A program made the translations under genes and the position numbers. The notes under the pieces were generated by a model. It worked only from the letters and a program-made list of their open reading frames with translations, had not been told where the DNA came from and made no database searches. From Granulosicoccus sp947495035 (lineage in GTDB: Bacteria > Pseudomonadota > Gammaproteobacteria > Granulosicoccales > Granulosicoccaceae): a DNA stretch of 64,000 bases. Numbering within the stretch: the first letter of the stretch is position 1; each line of letters opens with the position of its first letter. Positions 15,001 to 20,006 of the stretch are shown piece after piece. Location of the stretch: assembly GCF_050589605.1 (NCBI RefSeq), contig NZ_JBNGOO010000003.1. One strand, written 5' to 3'.

Positions 15001-18000
15001 TGTCACTGCCATGGCCAGCCAGCAAGGTATCATCACCGGCCCCTGCCAGAAGTGTATCGTCACCATCGCGACCATCCAGTACATCATCACCAGCCAGACC
15101 GGACAGCGTGTTGGCGCCCGCATCGCCCTGCAAGGTGTCATTGAACGCAGACCCCGTTGCCGATTCGATACTGTCGAAGGTATCCTGCCCCCCTTCGCCA
15201 TCCTCTGTCGGTTCAGCGGCAGCGAGATCCACGGTTACCGCTGACCGGGAAAACTCGTAGCTGGCCGTATCCTGCCCTTCTCCACCGACAAGCATGTCAT
15301 CGCCTGAACGACCGATCAGGGTGTCATCGCCCTCGCCACCGCGAATGACGTTGTCCTGCGCATCACCGGACAGTGTGTCCGAGAAGCGACTGCCAGTGAG
15401 ATCCTCGATGCCATCGATGGAGTCACGTCCGCCGAAGCCATCATTGCTGACTTCACCGGCTGACAGATCGATATTGACGCCAACCGTTGCCACCGAATAA
15501 TCGGCACTGTCCCGACCTTCACCACCGATCAGAACATCATTACCGGCAGCACCGATCAGATCGTCGTCTCCCGCCCCACCGTCAAGCACATTGTCGCTGG
15601 CATCGCCCTGCAGACGATCATCACCTGCTGTACCGATGATGTTCTCGATATTGCGGATCGTCAGGTCATCGCCGCCGGTCACGCTCACCAGTGAATCCTG
15701 TTCACCGTTCAGTACGGCATCAACCTGACTGACGTATTCGGTCTGACTGAAATCCAGCGTGTCTGTGTCGGCTCCACCATCGAGTCGATCGTTGCCATCA
15801 CTGTGCAGGAAGGTATCCGTGCCACTCCCACCTGAGACATCATCCTGGCCAGCGCCACCATCGAGCACATCAGCTCCCGCTGCCCCATCGATGACATCGT
15901 CACCTGCATCGCCCCAGATGAACTGGTCAAGCTCGTTACCGCTCAGCTGGTCAGCATGAGCGGACCCATGCAGATCCTCCACGTTTCGCAGGCGATCCGC
16001 ATTGCTTCCATGGATGGCCGACACATAGCCATCGGCATCGCTCGCAGCGCCCAGATCAACCCTGACCCCTTCGTCGATATCACTGAAATCCGCGACATCC
16101 CGTTCACCGTCACCGCCATCCAGCGTATCACTGCCATCACCACCGGAGAGTCGGTCATTGCCATCGCCAGCCTCGAGAATGTCATCGGCATCACCGCCAC
16201 GCATCACATCGTCGAAATCCGTACCGATCACCTTCTCGATACCGCTCAGGGTGTCGATGTTCGACTCGTCCACGATGACATTGTCTTCGTCCAGGGACAG
16301 ATCCATCGTGATGGGACCGGTAGTCAGGCTGTAGTCTGCCGTGTCGATGCCTTCTCCACCGACCAGGGCATCATTGCCACCGCCGCCAACCAGCACGTCA
16401 TCACCGGCGCCACCTTCCAGACGGTTGTCTTGCCGATCGCCCGTGAGCAGGTCATCACCTGACCCGGCGATGATGTTCTCGACACCCTTGATCTGGTCCA
16501 CTTCCAGATCCGGCCCTTCCGGGTCTACCGTGACGTTGGAGAAACCATCAACCAGCACGGAAAGATCGGCATGCACGGCCGTATCCAGAGCGCTGTAATC
16601 CATGGTGTCGACACCCGAGCCGCCGATGATCTGATCCAGACCTTTGCCATGCATCAGGTGATCATCACCCGCTTCACCATCCAGGGTATCGTTGCCGAGA
16701 CCACCGTCGATGATGTCATCACCACCGCCGCCCTGGATGAAATCGGTGCCTACCGAACCGGTGATGTGATCATCACCAAAACCCGAGAAAACCCGATTCG
16801 GATTCGGGTTGTTGGCCAGCACCCACACTTCCTCGCCTGCGCTGTTGGTGTAATTGAGCTCGGTCGCACTGAGCACATCCTTGACTTCGAATTCACGGCT
16901 GTCCTCGGACGTCAACAGGGTTTCGGACGGTACGGCCAGTTCCAATCCTTCGGAATCCAGCGATCCGACCTGAAACTCGGAGGTCACCGAAAAGTCGACG
17001 CGGAATCCCTCATCCGAGGGTACGCTGTAGATCAGATTGAAACTCAGTAGCCCCTGCTCGTTGAGCTGCGGATCATTGATGATCCAGGCATCGCCGACCT
17101 TGTCGGCATGCTCGATCACGAATCCGTCAGGAAAACCCTTGAGACTCACTTCGGTGACCTTGAAACCTGCCGGAAACGTCGGATTCATCTCGATCACACG
17201 CGTCATGGTATTCGCGTCGAAGTAATCCGGATTGTCGGTATGAATGATCAGGTCATCCGCCACGGTGCCATAGTTGAGCACTTCGGTAGAAAACTGGGCT
17301 TCGTTGGCCGGATTGAAGACCGACTCCTCCGAACCACCGCCACCGAGCACCTTGCGGGTGTCGACACCGTCAACAACCTCCACGGCTTCGACACGTCCTG
17401 GCTGCAACAACGCCAGATCGAACAGGATCTCCGCTTCCGGCACATCGGGCGCCTCGCTGGATGAGGAGGCTGCCGCCGATGAATCCGCACTGGCCGTTTT
17501 GCTGTTCTCCAGAAACGTATCGCCTTCCTCATCCACGGCCTTGCGATCGTACTTGCCCTCGTCACTGGCCACTTCCACATTCGGCGATGCCGCCTGCTGC
17601 GCCTCGTTCATCGACACGATGGCCTGCATGATCGCTGCGAGCACATCCGGTGGTGTCTGTTCGGACTCTTCCTGATCTTCCGATTCTTCCTGCTCTTCTT
17701 CGGACGTCTTGAAACTGTCTTCCAGCAGGCTGGTGACGGCCACGAATTCCTGCATGGTGAGGTTCTGGATCTCGCCAACCTTGGACAACAGCAGATTCGG
17801 TGAAACCGGCTCTCCGTCGAATGACATGAGTGGCACCTCTTCGTCGTCGAACAGGAAGAGGGCCAGCCCCATCAGGACGATACGATCACCGTTCTCCGGA
17901 TCGGTCAGAATGACATCCGTATCGATGATGTCGACAGCCACATCGTCGAATGCAATACCACTGAGCAGCAGTTCGCCACGCGGTTGTACCGCGACCTGTT

Positions 18001-18049
18001 GCTGACCACCTGCATTGAACTCGATGTACTGCTTGCCGGGCTGATTCAT
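1..18049 (-). CDS. Giant RTX-type calcium-binding repeat protein (partial, C-terminus outside window)
   Basis: Predicted secreted or surface repeat protein with at least 6016 codons and no stop inside the window. Translation starts at ATG 18049 (MNQPGKQYIEF). The left edge reads YGGAGSDTADYSATADTSS in the same frame, so the frame agrees at both ends. There is no N-terminal signal peptide, as expected for type I secretion with a C-terminal signal, which would lie outside the window. Residues 1 to about 415 are not repetitive. After them come cassettes built as GGxGxDxxDYS, then a VxVDL strand, an IENVIG turn and NxLxGGxGDD nonapeptides, the Ca2+-binding parallel beta-roll pattern. The family includes adhesins, surface-layer-like proteins and toxins; no enzymatic domain was seen, so adhesin or matrix protein is the preferred inference. 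An AAAGG ribosome site lies about 11 bases before the ATG. No type I ABC exporter or TolC-like gene is next to it in the window. Confidence 0.93.
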   Translation of the reverse strand, partial: MNQPGKQYIEFNAGGQQQVAVQPRGELLLSGIAFDDVAVDIIDTDVILTDPENGDRIVLMGLALFLFDDEEVPLMSFDGEPVSPNLLLSKVGEIQNLTMQEFVAVTSLLEDSFKTSEEEQEESEDQEESEQTPPDVLAAIMQAIVSMNEAQQAASPNVEVASDEGKYDRKAVDEEGDTFLENSKTASADSSAAASSSSEAPDVPEAEILFDLALLQPGRVEAVEVVDGVDTRKVLGGGGSEESVFNPANEAQFSTEVLNYGTVADDLIIHTDNPDYFDANTMTRVIEMNPTFPAGFKVTEVSLKGFPDGFVIEHADKVGDAWIINDPQLNEQGLLSFNLIYSVPSDEGFRVDFSVTSEFQVGSLDSEGLELAVPSETLLTSEDSREFEVKDVLSATELNYTNSAGEEVWVLANNPNPNRVFSGFGDDHITGSVGTDFIQGGGGDDIIDGGLGNDTLDGEAGDDHLMHGKGLDQIIGGSGVDTMDYSALDTAVHADLSVLVDGFSNVTVDPEGPDLEVDQIKGVENIIAGSGDDLLTGDRQDNRLEGGAGDDVLVGGGGNDALVGGEGIDTADYSLTTGPITMDLSLDEDNVIVDESNIDTLSGIEKVIGTDFDDVMRGGDADDILEAGDGNDRLSGGDGSDTLDGGDGERDVADFSDIDEGVRVDLGAASDADGYVSAIHGSNADRLRNVEDLHGSAHADQLSGNELDQFIWGDAGDDVIDGAAGADVLDGGAGQDDVSGGSGTDTFLHSDGNDRLDGGADTDTLDFSQTEYVSQVDAVLNGEQDSLVSVTGGDDLTIRNIENIIGTAGDDRLQGDASDNVLDGGAGDDDLIGAAGNDVLIGGEGRDSADYSVATVGVNIDLSAGEVSNDGFGGRDSIDGIEDLTGSRFSDTLSGDAQDNVIRGGEGDDTLIGRSGDDMLVGGEGQDTASYEFSRSAVTVDLAAAEPTEDGEGGQDTFDSIESATGSAFNDTLQGDAGANTLSGLAGDDVLDGRDGDDTLLAGAGDDTLLAGHGSDSHDGGIGIDVLDYSALTEADSIELTLSGSLYAQVTVNGADDDQVRNVETILATSGDDRLGGDDLSNSLYGLAGDDVISGGEGSDQLFGGEGNDQLRFDDLTADGITLSLVTSTASYGIDGSTDRFSGFESYAATNQDDTILTSDGIDQVEGLGGDDHFHSSQGSDVLVGGSGQDIVDYSLQSEIDHIEATLDEGRTITVTVVGGDDDQITTVEGIVGSAGNDILTGDSLDNELAGSAGNDLLDGGAGDDILLGDSGKDRFLGGEGDDSYIGGSGTDVIDYSQARGGISVDLSENTAINDGFGGQDSISGVEDIVGTDDRDVISGDARANTLTGSAGDDVIRGGSGSDILDGGEGLLDEVHFDDLLNHGVTLDLEAGSAFFAGDVSTDVLTGFELYYMTSQDDLIRGSAAADTVFGAAGEDSFLASAGADVLDGGGDSDSIDYSSLTEASSISVTLDGSRTVNVDVGGIGMQSITRIENVTGTRGDDLLGGDALSNHLIGGAGDDTVFGGAGSDLLEGGDGHDELRFDELGSVGITLTLGTGLGTAVYAADNSTDTFTGFERYLTTRQDDIVQTSEDVDSVYTLAGDDRIAASHGADTLDGGLGDDSIDYSGLSGATGIQVDLDGATAVQVLVDGADDDTISNIENVTGTSGADRISGDEQMNRLQGLAGSDVLDGGAGDDQLSGGEGDDLLTGGEGNDQLFGDQGEDTVSYADASGGVSVDLSTGTTANDGFGGEDELRSIENVEGSVHADVLQGNGSDNEISGNSGDDTVYGGLGSDVLSGGAHVIGDVLRFDDLIGGSLELDLGLQRAVFTGDLSVDTFSGFERYIGTQQADTLEGSVQEDIVSLEGGDDHLNASAGSDTLDGGDGADTLDYSGLSGINGISILLNGDSESVVSVDGGDDDTISNIEHLTGSAGDDTLGGDQSDNRLQGLAGDDRFIASAGTDDMQGGAGSDTVDYSTLSTADAISVELQGAAVTTVTVDGGDNDTISGIENVVGTAGNDTLTGDDARNRLEGRAGDDTLDGGADADTLLGGDGNDLLLASEGADVADGGAGLDTVDYSSLAAGESIDVTLAGSVDATVFIANADDQTIRNIENVIATDESDRIVGDAQQNRIQAGAGDDLLGASANSDTLDGGTGSDTVDYSTLADIQRISVTLDGENESTVQVSGGADDRIVRIENVIGTAGNDLLAGDSADNHLEGLAGNDTLVGAAGNDTLDGGVGGSDTVTYIDAGQGVIVDLSAGVASEDGYGSVDTLIDIEQLEGSDFADDLTSGSGTDSIEAAAGDDRITVGLGAISVDGGAGSDTVDYSTLTSANAVSVELDGQNSVTLSVNAGDDQTLRAVENVIGSQGDDVLTGDNNANLLDGGLGNDTLQGLGGNDVLIGGDGEDRADYSQAGGAVNVDLSANRAIDDGDGGTDSLSGIENLSGSNFDDVLIGDASDNTLQGNGGADTLSGGAGLDVMDGGSGNDVVDYSTAAGDVAVDLSVNAASNDGDGSSDTLLRIENVVGSSQDDHLYGDSNANRLSGGVGNDVLRGSGGFDRLEGGDGSDTADYSAAVSQVVVNLATQTASNDGDGSFDTLSDIENVQGSVHNDELTGNAESNQLSGGAGNDVLIGAGGNDVLDGGAGGSDTANYSAATNGIDVNLQSGQALSDGYLATDTLIDIENVVGSDQNDTVVGNDSANRLETRGGDDAITASSGSDIVDGGVGSDTLDYSGLNGVNGISATLNGASATVVNVDGGDNDTISNIEHLVGSTGDDTLGGDVSVNRLEGLEGDDRFIASAGADELIGGAGSDTLDYSSLSAASSVSVALQGSNVTSVTVNGSDNDTISQIENVVGTSGNDTLSGDAEQNRLEGRAGNDTLDGGAGADTLLGGDGSDLLLASEGADVADGGSGVDTMDYSGLAAGQSIDVTLAGSADATVIVANGDDQTIRNIENVIATDEADRIVGDDQENRIEAGAGDDLLGASAGSDTIDGGDGSDTLDYSGLAAAQRINVTLDGEVQSTVQVSGAADDRIVRVENIIATAGNDTLIGDSEDNRLEGLAGDDLLIGAGGNDTLDGGAGGSDTVDYSAAANGIDVDLAAGLALSDGYLASDTLIDIENVVGSDQNDVMVGSDSGNILDARDGDDAITASAGSDTIDGGVGSDTLDYSALTGINGISATLNGASNTVVSVDGGSDDNISNIEHLVGSTGDDTLGGDVSVNRLEGLDGDDRFIASAGADELIGGAGSDTLDYSSLSGAGSVSVALQGANVTTVTVSGGDDDRITQIENVVGTAGNDVLTGDAEQNRLEGRAGNDTLDGGAGADTLLGGDGTDLLLASEGADVADGGAGVDTMDYSGLASGQSIDVALAGSADATVIVSNGDDQTIRNIENVIGTSESDRIVGDNQENLIEAGAGDDTLGASANSDILDGGAGSDTLDYSTIGGIQRINVTLDGEIQSTVQVSGGADDRIVRIENVIATAGNDTLTGDSADNRLEGRGGNDTLIGAAGNDILDGGIGGSDRVTYRDASQGVVVDLSTGIASQDGFGSVDTLIDIERLEGSDFADELTSGSGTERIEAADGDDQITLDLGAVNVDGGAGSDTVDYSALQSVNAVSVELDGQNSVTLSIAGSDDQTLTAIENVIGSQGDDVITGDNSTNRLEGGLGDDTLQGRGGDDTLIGGEGADRADYSQAGGSVNVDLSANRAADDGDGGTDTLTGIENLSGSNFDDVLVGDASDNELLGNSGADTLIGGAGVDVLHGGLGDDVADYSTVSASVSVDLSANTASADGSGASDTLLSIENVVGSSQDDTLFGDGEANELSGGVGDDVLRGSGGFDRLNGGDGSDTADYSTAASRVVVNLDIQSASNDGDGSFDTLSAIENVQGSAHDDELTGNADSNRLSGGAGSDTLVGAGGNDTLDGGAGGSDTADYSAAAFAIDVDLQSGEALSDGYQATDTLIDIENVVGSAQDDAIVGNGSANRIEGRAGDDAITASAGRDTIDGGDGADVLDYSGLNNVNGISAILNGASATVVSVDGGDDDTIANIEHLVGSLGDDTLGGDISANRLEALDGDDRFIASGGADELSGGEGSDTLDYSTFSSATSVSVVLQGDTVTTVTVAGSENDRISGIENVVGTAGNDSLTGDDGENRLEGRAGNDTLDGGEGADTLLGGDGEDSLIASAGADVSDGGAGLDTVDYSGLASGQSIDVTLAGSADSTVVIANGDNQTIRNIENVIATDESDRIVGDGRQNRIEAGAGDDSLGASANSDTLDGGAGSDTLDYSSLAGVQRISVVLDGENQSTVQVSGGADDRIVRIENVIGTAGNDSLIGDGEGNHLQGLAGDDMLVGAAGNDILDGGTGDTDTVTYIDAGQGVTVDLSTGIASEDGFGTVDTLIDIEQLEGSDFADVLISGTGTERIEAADGDDRITLGLGEISVDGGDGSDTVDYSALVDANAVSVELDGQNSVTVSVTGSDDQLLTAVENVIGSQGDDVITGDSNANTLDGGLGNDILQGLAGDDTLIGGDGVDRADYSQASGSVNVDLSANLASDDGNGGVDTLSGIENLSGSNFDDVLAGDASDNTLLGNGGSDRLTGGAGIDVLDGGGGNDVADYSTAAGEVSVDLAANAATIDGDGSSDSLLRIENVLGSSQNDTLYGNHVANELSGGDGDDVLRGAGGRDVIDGGDGVDDVDYSQAASRVVVDLASQSASNDGDGSSDTLIAIENVQGSDHDDRLSGDGQSNRLSGGVGADTLIGAGGNDTLDGGAGNSDTVDYSAASNAIDVDLALGQALADGYLATDTLVDIENVVGSDQDDLIAGDDGANTLQGGSGSDELIGRAGADTLDGGLGIDTADYGDAAAAVTVDLSDGSASDDGDGSTDTLIDIENLTGSDYNDDLRGDFGNNRLDGGDGDDVLSGAAGQDVLIGGGGINTADYSGASSGINVNLSSGQATLDGDGGSDTLQEIQNVTGTVFDDTMVGDAEDNILLGGNRNDTLEGRGGADTLNGGAGMDTIDYGQAVGAVTVDLAANTTTDDGDGSSDTLVQIENVSGSAGADSITGDSANNVLSGDDGDDILIGAGGNDTLDGGADIDTVDYSAAASGVRASIESGVTTNDGDGGNDILLEIENLTGSNFDDVLEGDAGSNSLSGGTGDDRLSGFAGNDSLDGGAGDNTADYEEADAGITVDLSVQQASDDGFGFVDTLQNIQNISGSAHDDDIAGDAAGNELIGNDGDDTFKASAGTDTLDGSDGVDTVDYSALAGGVSAALQGSADSTVVVQGGDNDTLRNIENLTGSAGDDVLAGDNLVNEIQGGDGDDIVYGGTGSDVLDGGAHTSGDQLRFDDLNGVGIALDLDNGTASYSADGSTDSFSGFESYALSQQADSIAGSTGADIVESLGGDDVFSASQGQDNLDGGVGSDTIDYSGLPGISRIEVNLSGSTPSVVQVTDGDNDSIASIENVIATMGNDVLNGDAENNTLQAMAGDDVLDGGDGNDTLSGGEGNDTLIASHGENTYDGGDGNDTVDYSTLADITNVQAVLGGSSTTTITVNGAAGTNDLARNVENLIGTAGNDSLTGDNLVNRLEGSDGDDTLEGRGGADTLIGGDGIDTIVYSSYGVGEGISVELDGSNAVDVLVNGNDTDRVSEVENVVGSEGDDLLIGDDLANVLDGAGGDDILTGGSGYDVLKGGDGSDTVDYSRERGINFISVQLNGGNPVTVTVDGAADNDELQAIENVIGTEGNDIIYGGGSVNTIEGRGGDDVIRGGTSNDRLDGGSGTNTLSFADSSAGITADMANTVGGFFDVVHGTGEVDSAANFAHVIGSGGADDIAGDESDNYLEGAVGMDRLFGAGGNDTLSGGSNVDVLDGGEGDDTLIGGGDDDVLTGGDGDDLLDGGDGDDTFNAGNGADDFDGGAGNDLLDYSVHSAASSISLTLTGSTAATVTVAGSVDDTVRNVEHVRGTDGADTLIGDSNDNDFQAGDGDDILSGGVGGTNTIDGEAGDDTFLGSTGQSFYYGGAGSDTADYSATADTSS
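3660..6179 (-). repeat. RTX higher-order repeat, copy A (2520 bp, ten cassettes)
   Basis: The antisense of the IEN codons (ttctcgat) recurs at 3660, 3903, 4143, 4383, 4623, about 4878, 5118, about 5370, about 5670 and about 5931, and again at 6180 where copy B starts. Each of the ten cassettes has its own recognisable variant. Copies B and D show the same variants in the same order and at the same offsets. Confidence 0.9.
6180..8699 (-). repeat. RTX higher-order repeat, copy B (2520 bp, ten cassettes)
   Basis: IEN anchors lie at 6180, 6423, 6663, 6903, 7143, about 7397, 7638, about 7890, about 8190 and about 8450. The offsets match copy A; for example the sixth-interval anchor is 1458 bp from the start in both. 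No indel relative to A was seen. Confidence 0.9.
8700..10004 (-). repeat. RTX higher-order repeat, copy C (1305 bp, internally deleted)
   Basis: This starts like copies A and B. Only 243 bp later, at 8943, it shows the cassette variant that lies 1458 bp from the start in the full copies (5118, 7638, 11463). The missing part is exactly 1215 bp, or 405 codons, so the frame is kept. The remaining five cassettes follow in the usual order up to copy D. Confidence 0.88.
10005..12524 (-). repeat. RTX higher-order repeat, copy D (2520 bp, ten cassettes)
   Basis: Anchors lie at 10005, 10248, 10488, 10728, 10968, about 11222, 11463, about 11714, about 12013 and about 12275, at the same offsets as in A and B. 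Beyond about 12525 the sequence changes to a different cassette type (FSGFERYIGT), which marks the edge of the amplified block. Confidence 0.87.
12480..14720 (-). repeat. Second RTX cassette class with an FSGFE core, four copies here
   Basis: A distinct spacer between nonapeptide blocks appears near 12480-12625, 13290-13430, 13790-13930 and 14580-14720; a fifth copy lies near 1930-2072, beyond the A-D block. The visible consensus is LRFDDL, then a GxxLxL strand, then STDxFSGFExY, then TxQxD. This class flanks the amplified block and does not occur inside it. Confidence 0.75.
16795..18049 (-). other. Non-repetitive N-terminal region of the giant RTX protein
   Basis: This covers residues 1 to about 418. 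Residues about 24-70 are a beta-rich hydrophobic stretch (LLLSGIAFDDVAVDIIDTDV, then a run ending in LALFLFDD). A very acidic Glu/Gln/Ser linker (EEEQEESEDQEESEQ) lies near residues 113-128, followed by an Ala/Ser-rich segment. A second globular-looking part (residues about 220-400) has alternating beta-strand character and leads into the first RTX motif (FSGFGDDHITGS). It could act as a cell-retention or plug module like those at the N-terminus of large type I-secreted adhesins, but no diagnostic motif was recognised and that role is an inference. Confidence 0.55.
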
Positions 18050-18371
18050 TCAGAAAACGCCTTTCAGGAACTCTGGAGCAGTTAACGGCCTGAAAAGTGG
18101 AATCGAGAGGTACAGCACACTCTGCAAAAGGTTACGTCATACCCGGCTGAGGCTGCCGGTGATGCGAATTCAACAGCAAGAATAGTATTTGACGACATCT
18201 ACCATACTAGTATACCGTTACTCCCATACTTGCTCGACTCGAAAACAGAGAGGCCTTCACGGCGGCGGTTTCCCGACCATCGTGCCGACACCTGACTCGA
18301 ATCCGATCGGCGGTATTCATTCAGCCTGGCACTCAAGAGCAGGCCCCTGGAGATAACGGAGAAAAAGCCAC
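18050..18371. other. Divergent intergenic region between the RTX gene and dctP
   Basis: These 322 bp hold no gene. The middle is AT-rich (about 18170-18235) and contains a palindromic TATAC segment. It must carry the promoters for the RTX gene leftward and for dctP rightward. Confidence 0.7.
18189..18216 (+). promoter_or_regulatory. Candidate sigma-70 promoter for dctP
   Basis: TTGACG (18189-18194) and TATACC (18211-18216) are separated by 16 bases, which would leave a leader of roughly 150 bases before dctP. The minus strand reads TATACT over the same spot, but no convincing -35 box for the RTX gene was found there. Confidence 0.4.
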
Positions 18372-19367
18372 GTGTTCAAAGCCATCAAGAAAAAACTGAT
18401 CTGCGCTGCCATTGCCAGCTGCGCGACGCTACTGGGTAGTGGTGTCAATGCAGCTGACATGACCTTGCGCGGAGCGAGCCTGTTCGACAATGAACATGCC
18501 TACAGCAAGACCCTGATCAAGTTCGGAGAACTGGTCAATGAGGCGAGTGATACGGATATTGCCTTCGATCTGCGCGGCAACAGCGAGCTGGGAATCGAGC
18601 CCGATTACGTCAACTTTCTGACGAAGGGTGTTGCCATCGATTACGCCATCATCGCTCCGTCCAATCTCGCCCGATTCGCCCCATCCCTGCCACTGATGGA
18701 CATGCCATTCGTGTTTCGTGATCTGGCGCACTGGAATGCCGTGCTGTCCAGTGACGTGCTGAAACCCCTGGAAGAAGAACTGCTGGACAAGGCCGATCTG
18801 ATGATCATCGGTTATGCCGGCGGCGGTACCCGCAATCTGATCTCCGCCAATGCGATCTCCAATATCGATGAACTGACCGGGCACAAGATGCGGGTCATGG
18901 GTGCTCCGATTCAGGCCCGTGTCTTCCAGGCCATCAAGGCAGCCCCTTCGGCCATCGCCTATTCGGAAGTGTACAACGCCATCCAGACCGGCGTGGTGGA
19001 CGGCCTGGAGAACGAGTCCGCCAGTCTGCTGCAGTACAAATTCTTCGAGGTCGCCCCGCATGTCACCCTGACACAGCATTCGATTACCGTTCGACCCATT
19101 GTCATGAGCGGCAAATCCTTCCGCAAATTGCCCGAAGAGCTGCAACAGATCGTTCTGCAGGCCGGCAAGGAAGCAGGCGCTTACGGTCGCGAGCTTGAAT
19201 CCAGTGAAGATGCACTGAAACTGGAAGAGATGAAATCGGCCGGCCAGATCGAGGTGCATGAATTCGCTGACCGCGACAAGCTGCTCGAGCTGGTGACCCC
19301 GGTACAGGATGCCTATGCCGAGGAACTCGGTGCGCAAGAATTGCTGGAAGCCATTCGCGCAATGTGA
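18372..19367 (+). CDS. dctP: TRAP transporter periplasmic solute-binding subunit (DctP family)
   Basis: Periplasmic binding protein that delivers an organic acid to the DctQM membrane complex. It has 331 residues, the usual length for the family. A Lys-rich n-region and hydrophobic core (KKKLICAAIASCATLLGSG) end at an AxA-type cleavage site (VNAAD). The body has the DctP-type motifs, including DGLENE, and a conserved Arg in the ITVRP segment. It is first in a dctP-dctQ-dctM order. An ATAACGGAG site sits about 10 bases before the GTG/ATG-type start. The ligand cannot be read from sequence; the downstream aminotransferase hints at an amino or keto acid. Confidence 0.9.
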   Translation: MFKAIKKKLICAAIASCATLLGSGVNAADMTLRGASLFDNEHAYSKTLIKFGELVNEASDTDIAFDLRGNSELGIEPDYVNFLTKGVAIDYAIIAPSNLARFAPSLPLMDMPFVFRDLAHWNAVLSSDVLKPLEEELLDKADLMIIGYAGGGTRNLISANAISNIDELTGHKMRVMGAPIQARVFQAIKAAPSAIAYSEVYNAIQTGVVDGLENESASLLQYKFFEVAPHVTLTQHSITVRPIVMSGKSFRKLPEELQQIVLQAGKEAGAYGRELESSEDALKLEEMKSAGQIEVHEFADRDKLLELVTPVQDAYAEELGAQELLEAIRAM

Positions 19368-19393
19368 TCAGCGCCCCTGCGCTGAACACCCTG

Positions 19394-19436
19394 GCCGATA
19401 CCCTCTTGCTCGCTGCTGCAGCATGAGGGTATCGGC
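19394..19436 (+). terminator. Strong intercistronic hairpin between dctP and dctQ
   Basis: A perfect 12-bp inverted repeat, GCCGATACCCTC (19394-19405) and GAGGGTATCGGC (19425-19436), can continue after one mismatch with TGCT/AGCA around a nine-base loop. No T-run follows. It therefore looks like an mRNA-stabilising or partially terminating element that keeps dctP transcript in excess over dctQM, not a full terminator. Confidence 0.7.
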
Positions 19437-19508
19437 GTACACACCGACCCACCCCGCGGGCACGTCTGCCGAAGCCGATTGCCCCACCCCGTCGCGGAGT
19501 CCTGCTGA

Positions 19509-20006
19509 ATGATTGAACGATTACTGGAAGGATTCTGCCAGCTGCTGCGGGTTGCCGTCGGTTGTCTGGTGGCCGCACTGGTTGTACCCGTCACCATGCA
19601 AGTGCTGGCGCGATATACCGGACTCATTCCCGTTTACCTGTGGACGGAGGAGCTGGCCACGTTCCTGTTTGTCTGGATGGTCATGCTCGGCTCCATCATC
19701 GCCGTCTGGGAAGGCACCCACTTCGATGTACACGTCATCCCCGACGCGCGCTCAAGACTGGGAAGATTGCTGCAAAAAGGCTTTGTTCTGCTGGTCATGA
19801 GCATCTTCGCCCTCCTGTTCGCCTGGTATGGCATCGGGTATGCGAAGTTCGGCGCCATACAGACCTCGGTCATGATGCAGGTCAACATGCTGGTCATCTA
19901 CATCACGGTGCCACTGACCGGCTTCTGCTGGGCTACCTTCTCCCTGTTCCGCTTCTGGCAGATCGTGCAGGAATACCGACACGCCAAGGACACACTTGCA
20001 CAATGA
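19509..20006 (+). CDS. dctQ: TRAP transporter small membrane subunit (DctQ family)
   Basis: Small integral membrane subunit that pairs with DctM. It has 165 residues with four predicted transmembrane helices (about residues 13-35, 47-68, 88-108 and 125-147). The family-typical motif RYTGLIPVYLWTEELATFLF lies between helices 1 and 2. The stop TGA overlaps the dctM start in an ATGA arrangement, so the two are probably translationally coupled. Confidence 0.9.
   Translation: MIERLLEGFCQLLRVAVGCLVAALVVPVTMQVLARYTGLIPVYLWTEELATFLFVWMVMLGSIIAVWEGTHFDVHVIPDARSRLGRLLQKGFVLLVMSIFALLFAWYGIGYAKFGAIQTSVMMQVNMLVIYITVPLTGFCWATFSLFRFWQIVQEYRHAKDTLAQ

Noticed and set aside
18429..19337. Minus-strand frame of 302 aa opposite dctP
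   Set aside because: Shadow of dctP, which has a signal peptide and clear family motifs on the plus strand.
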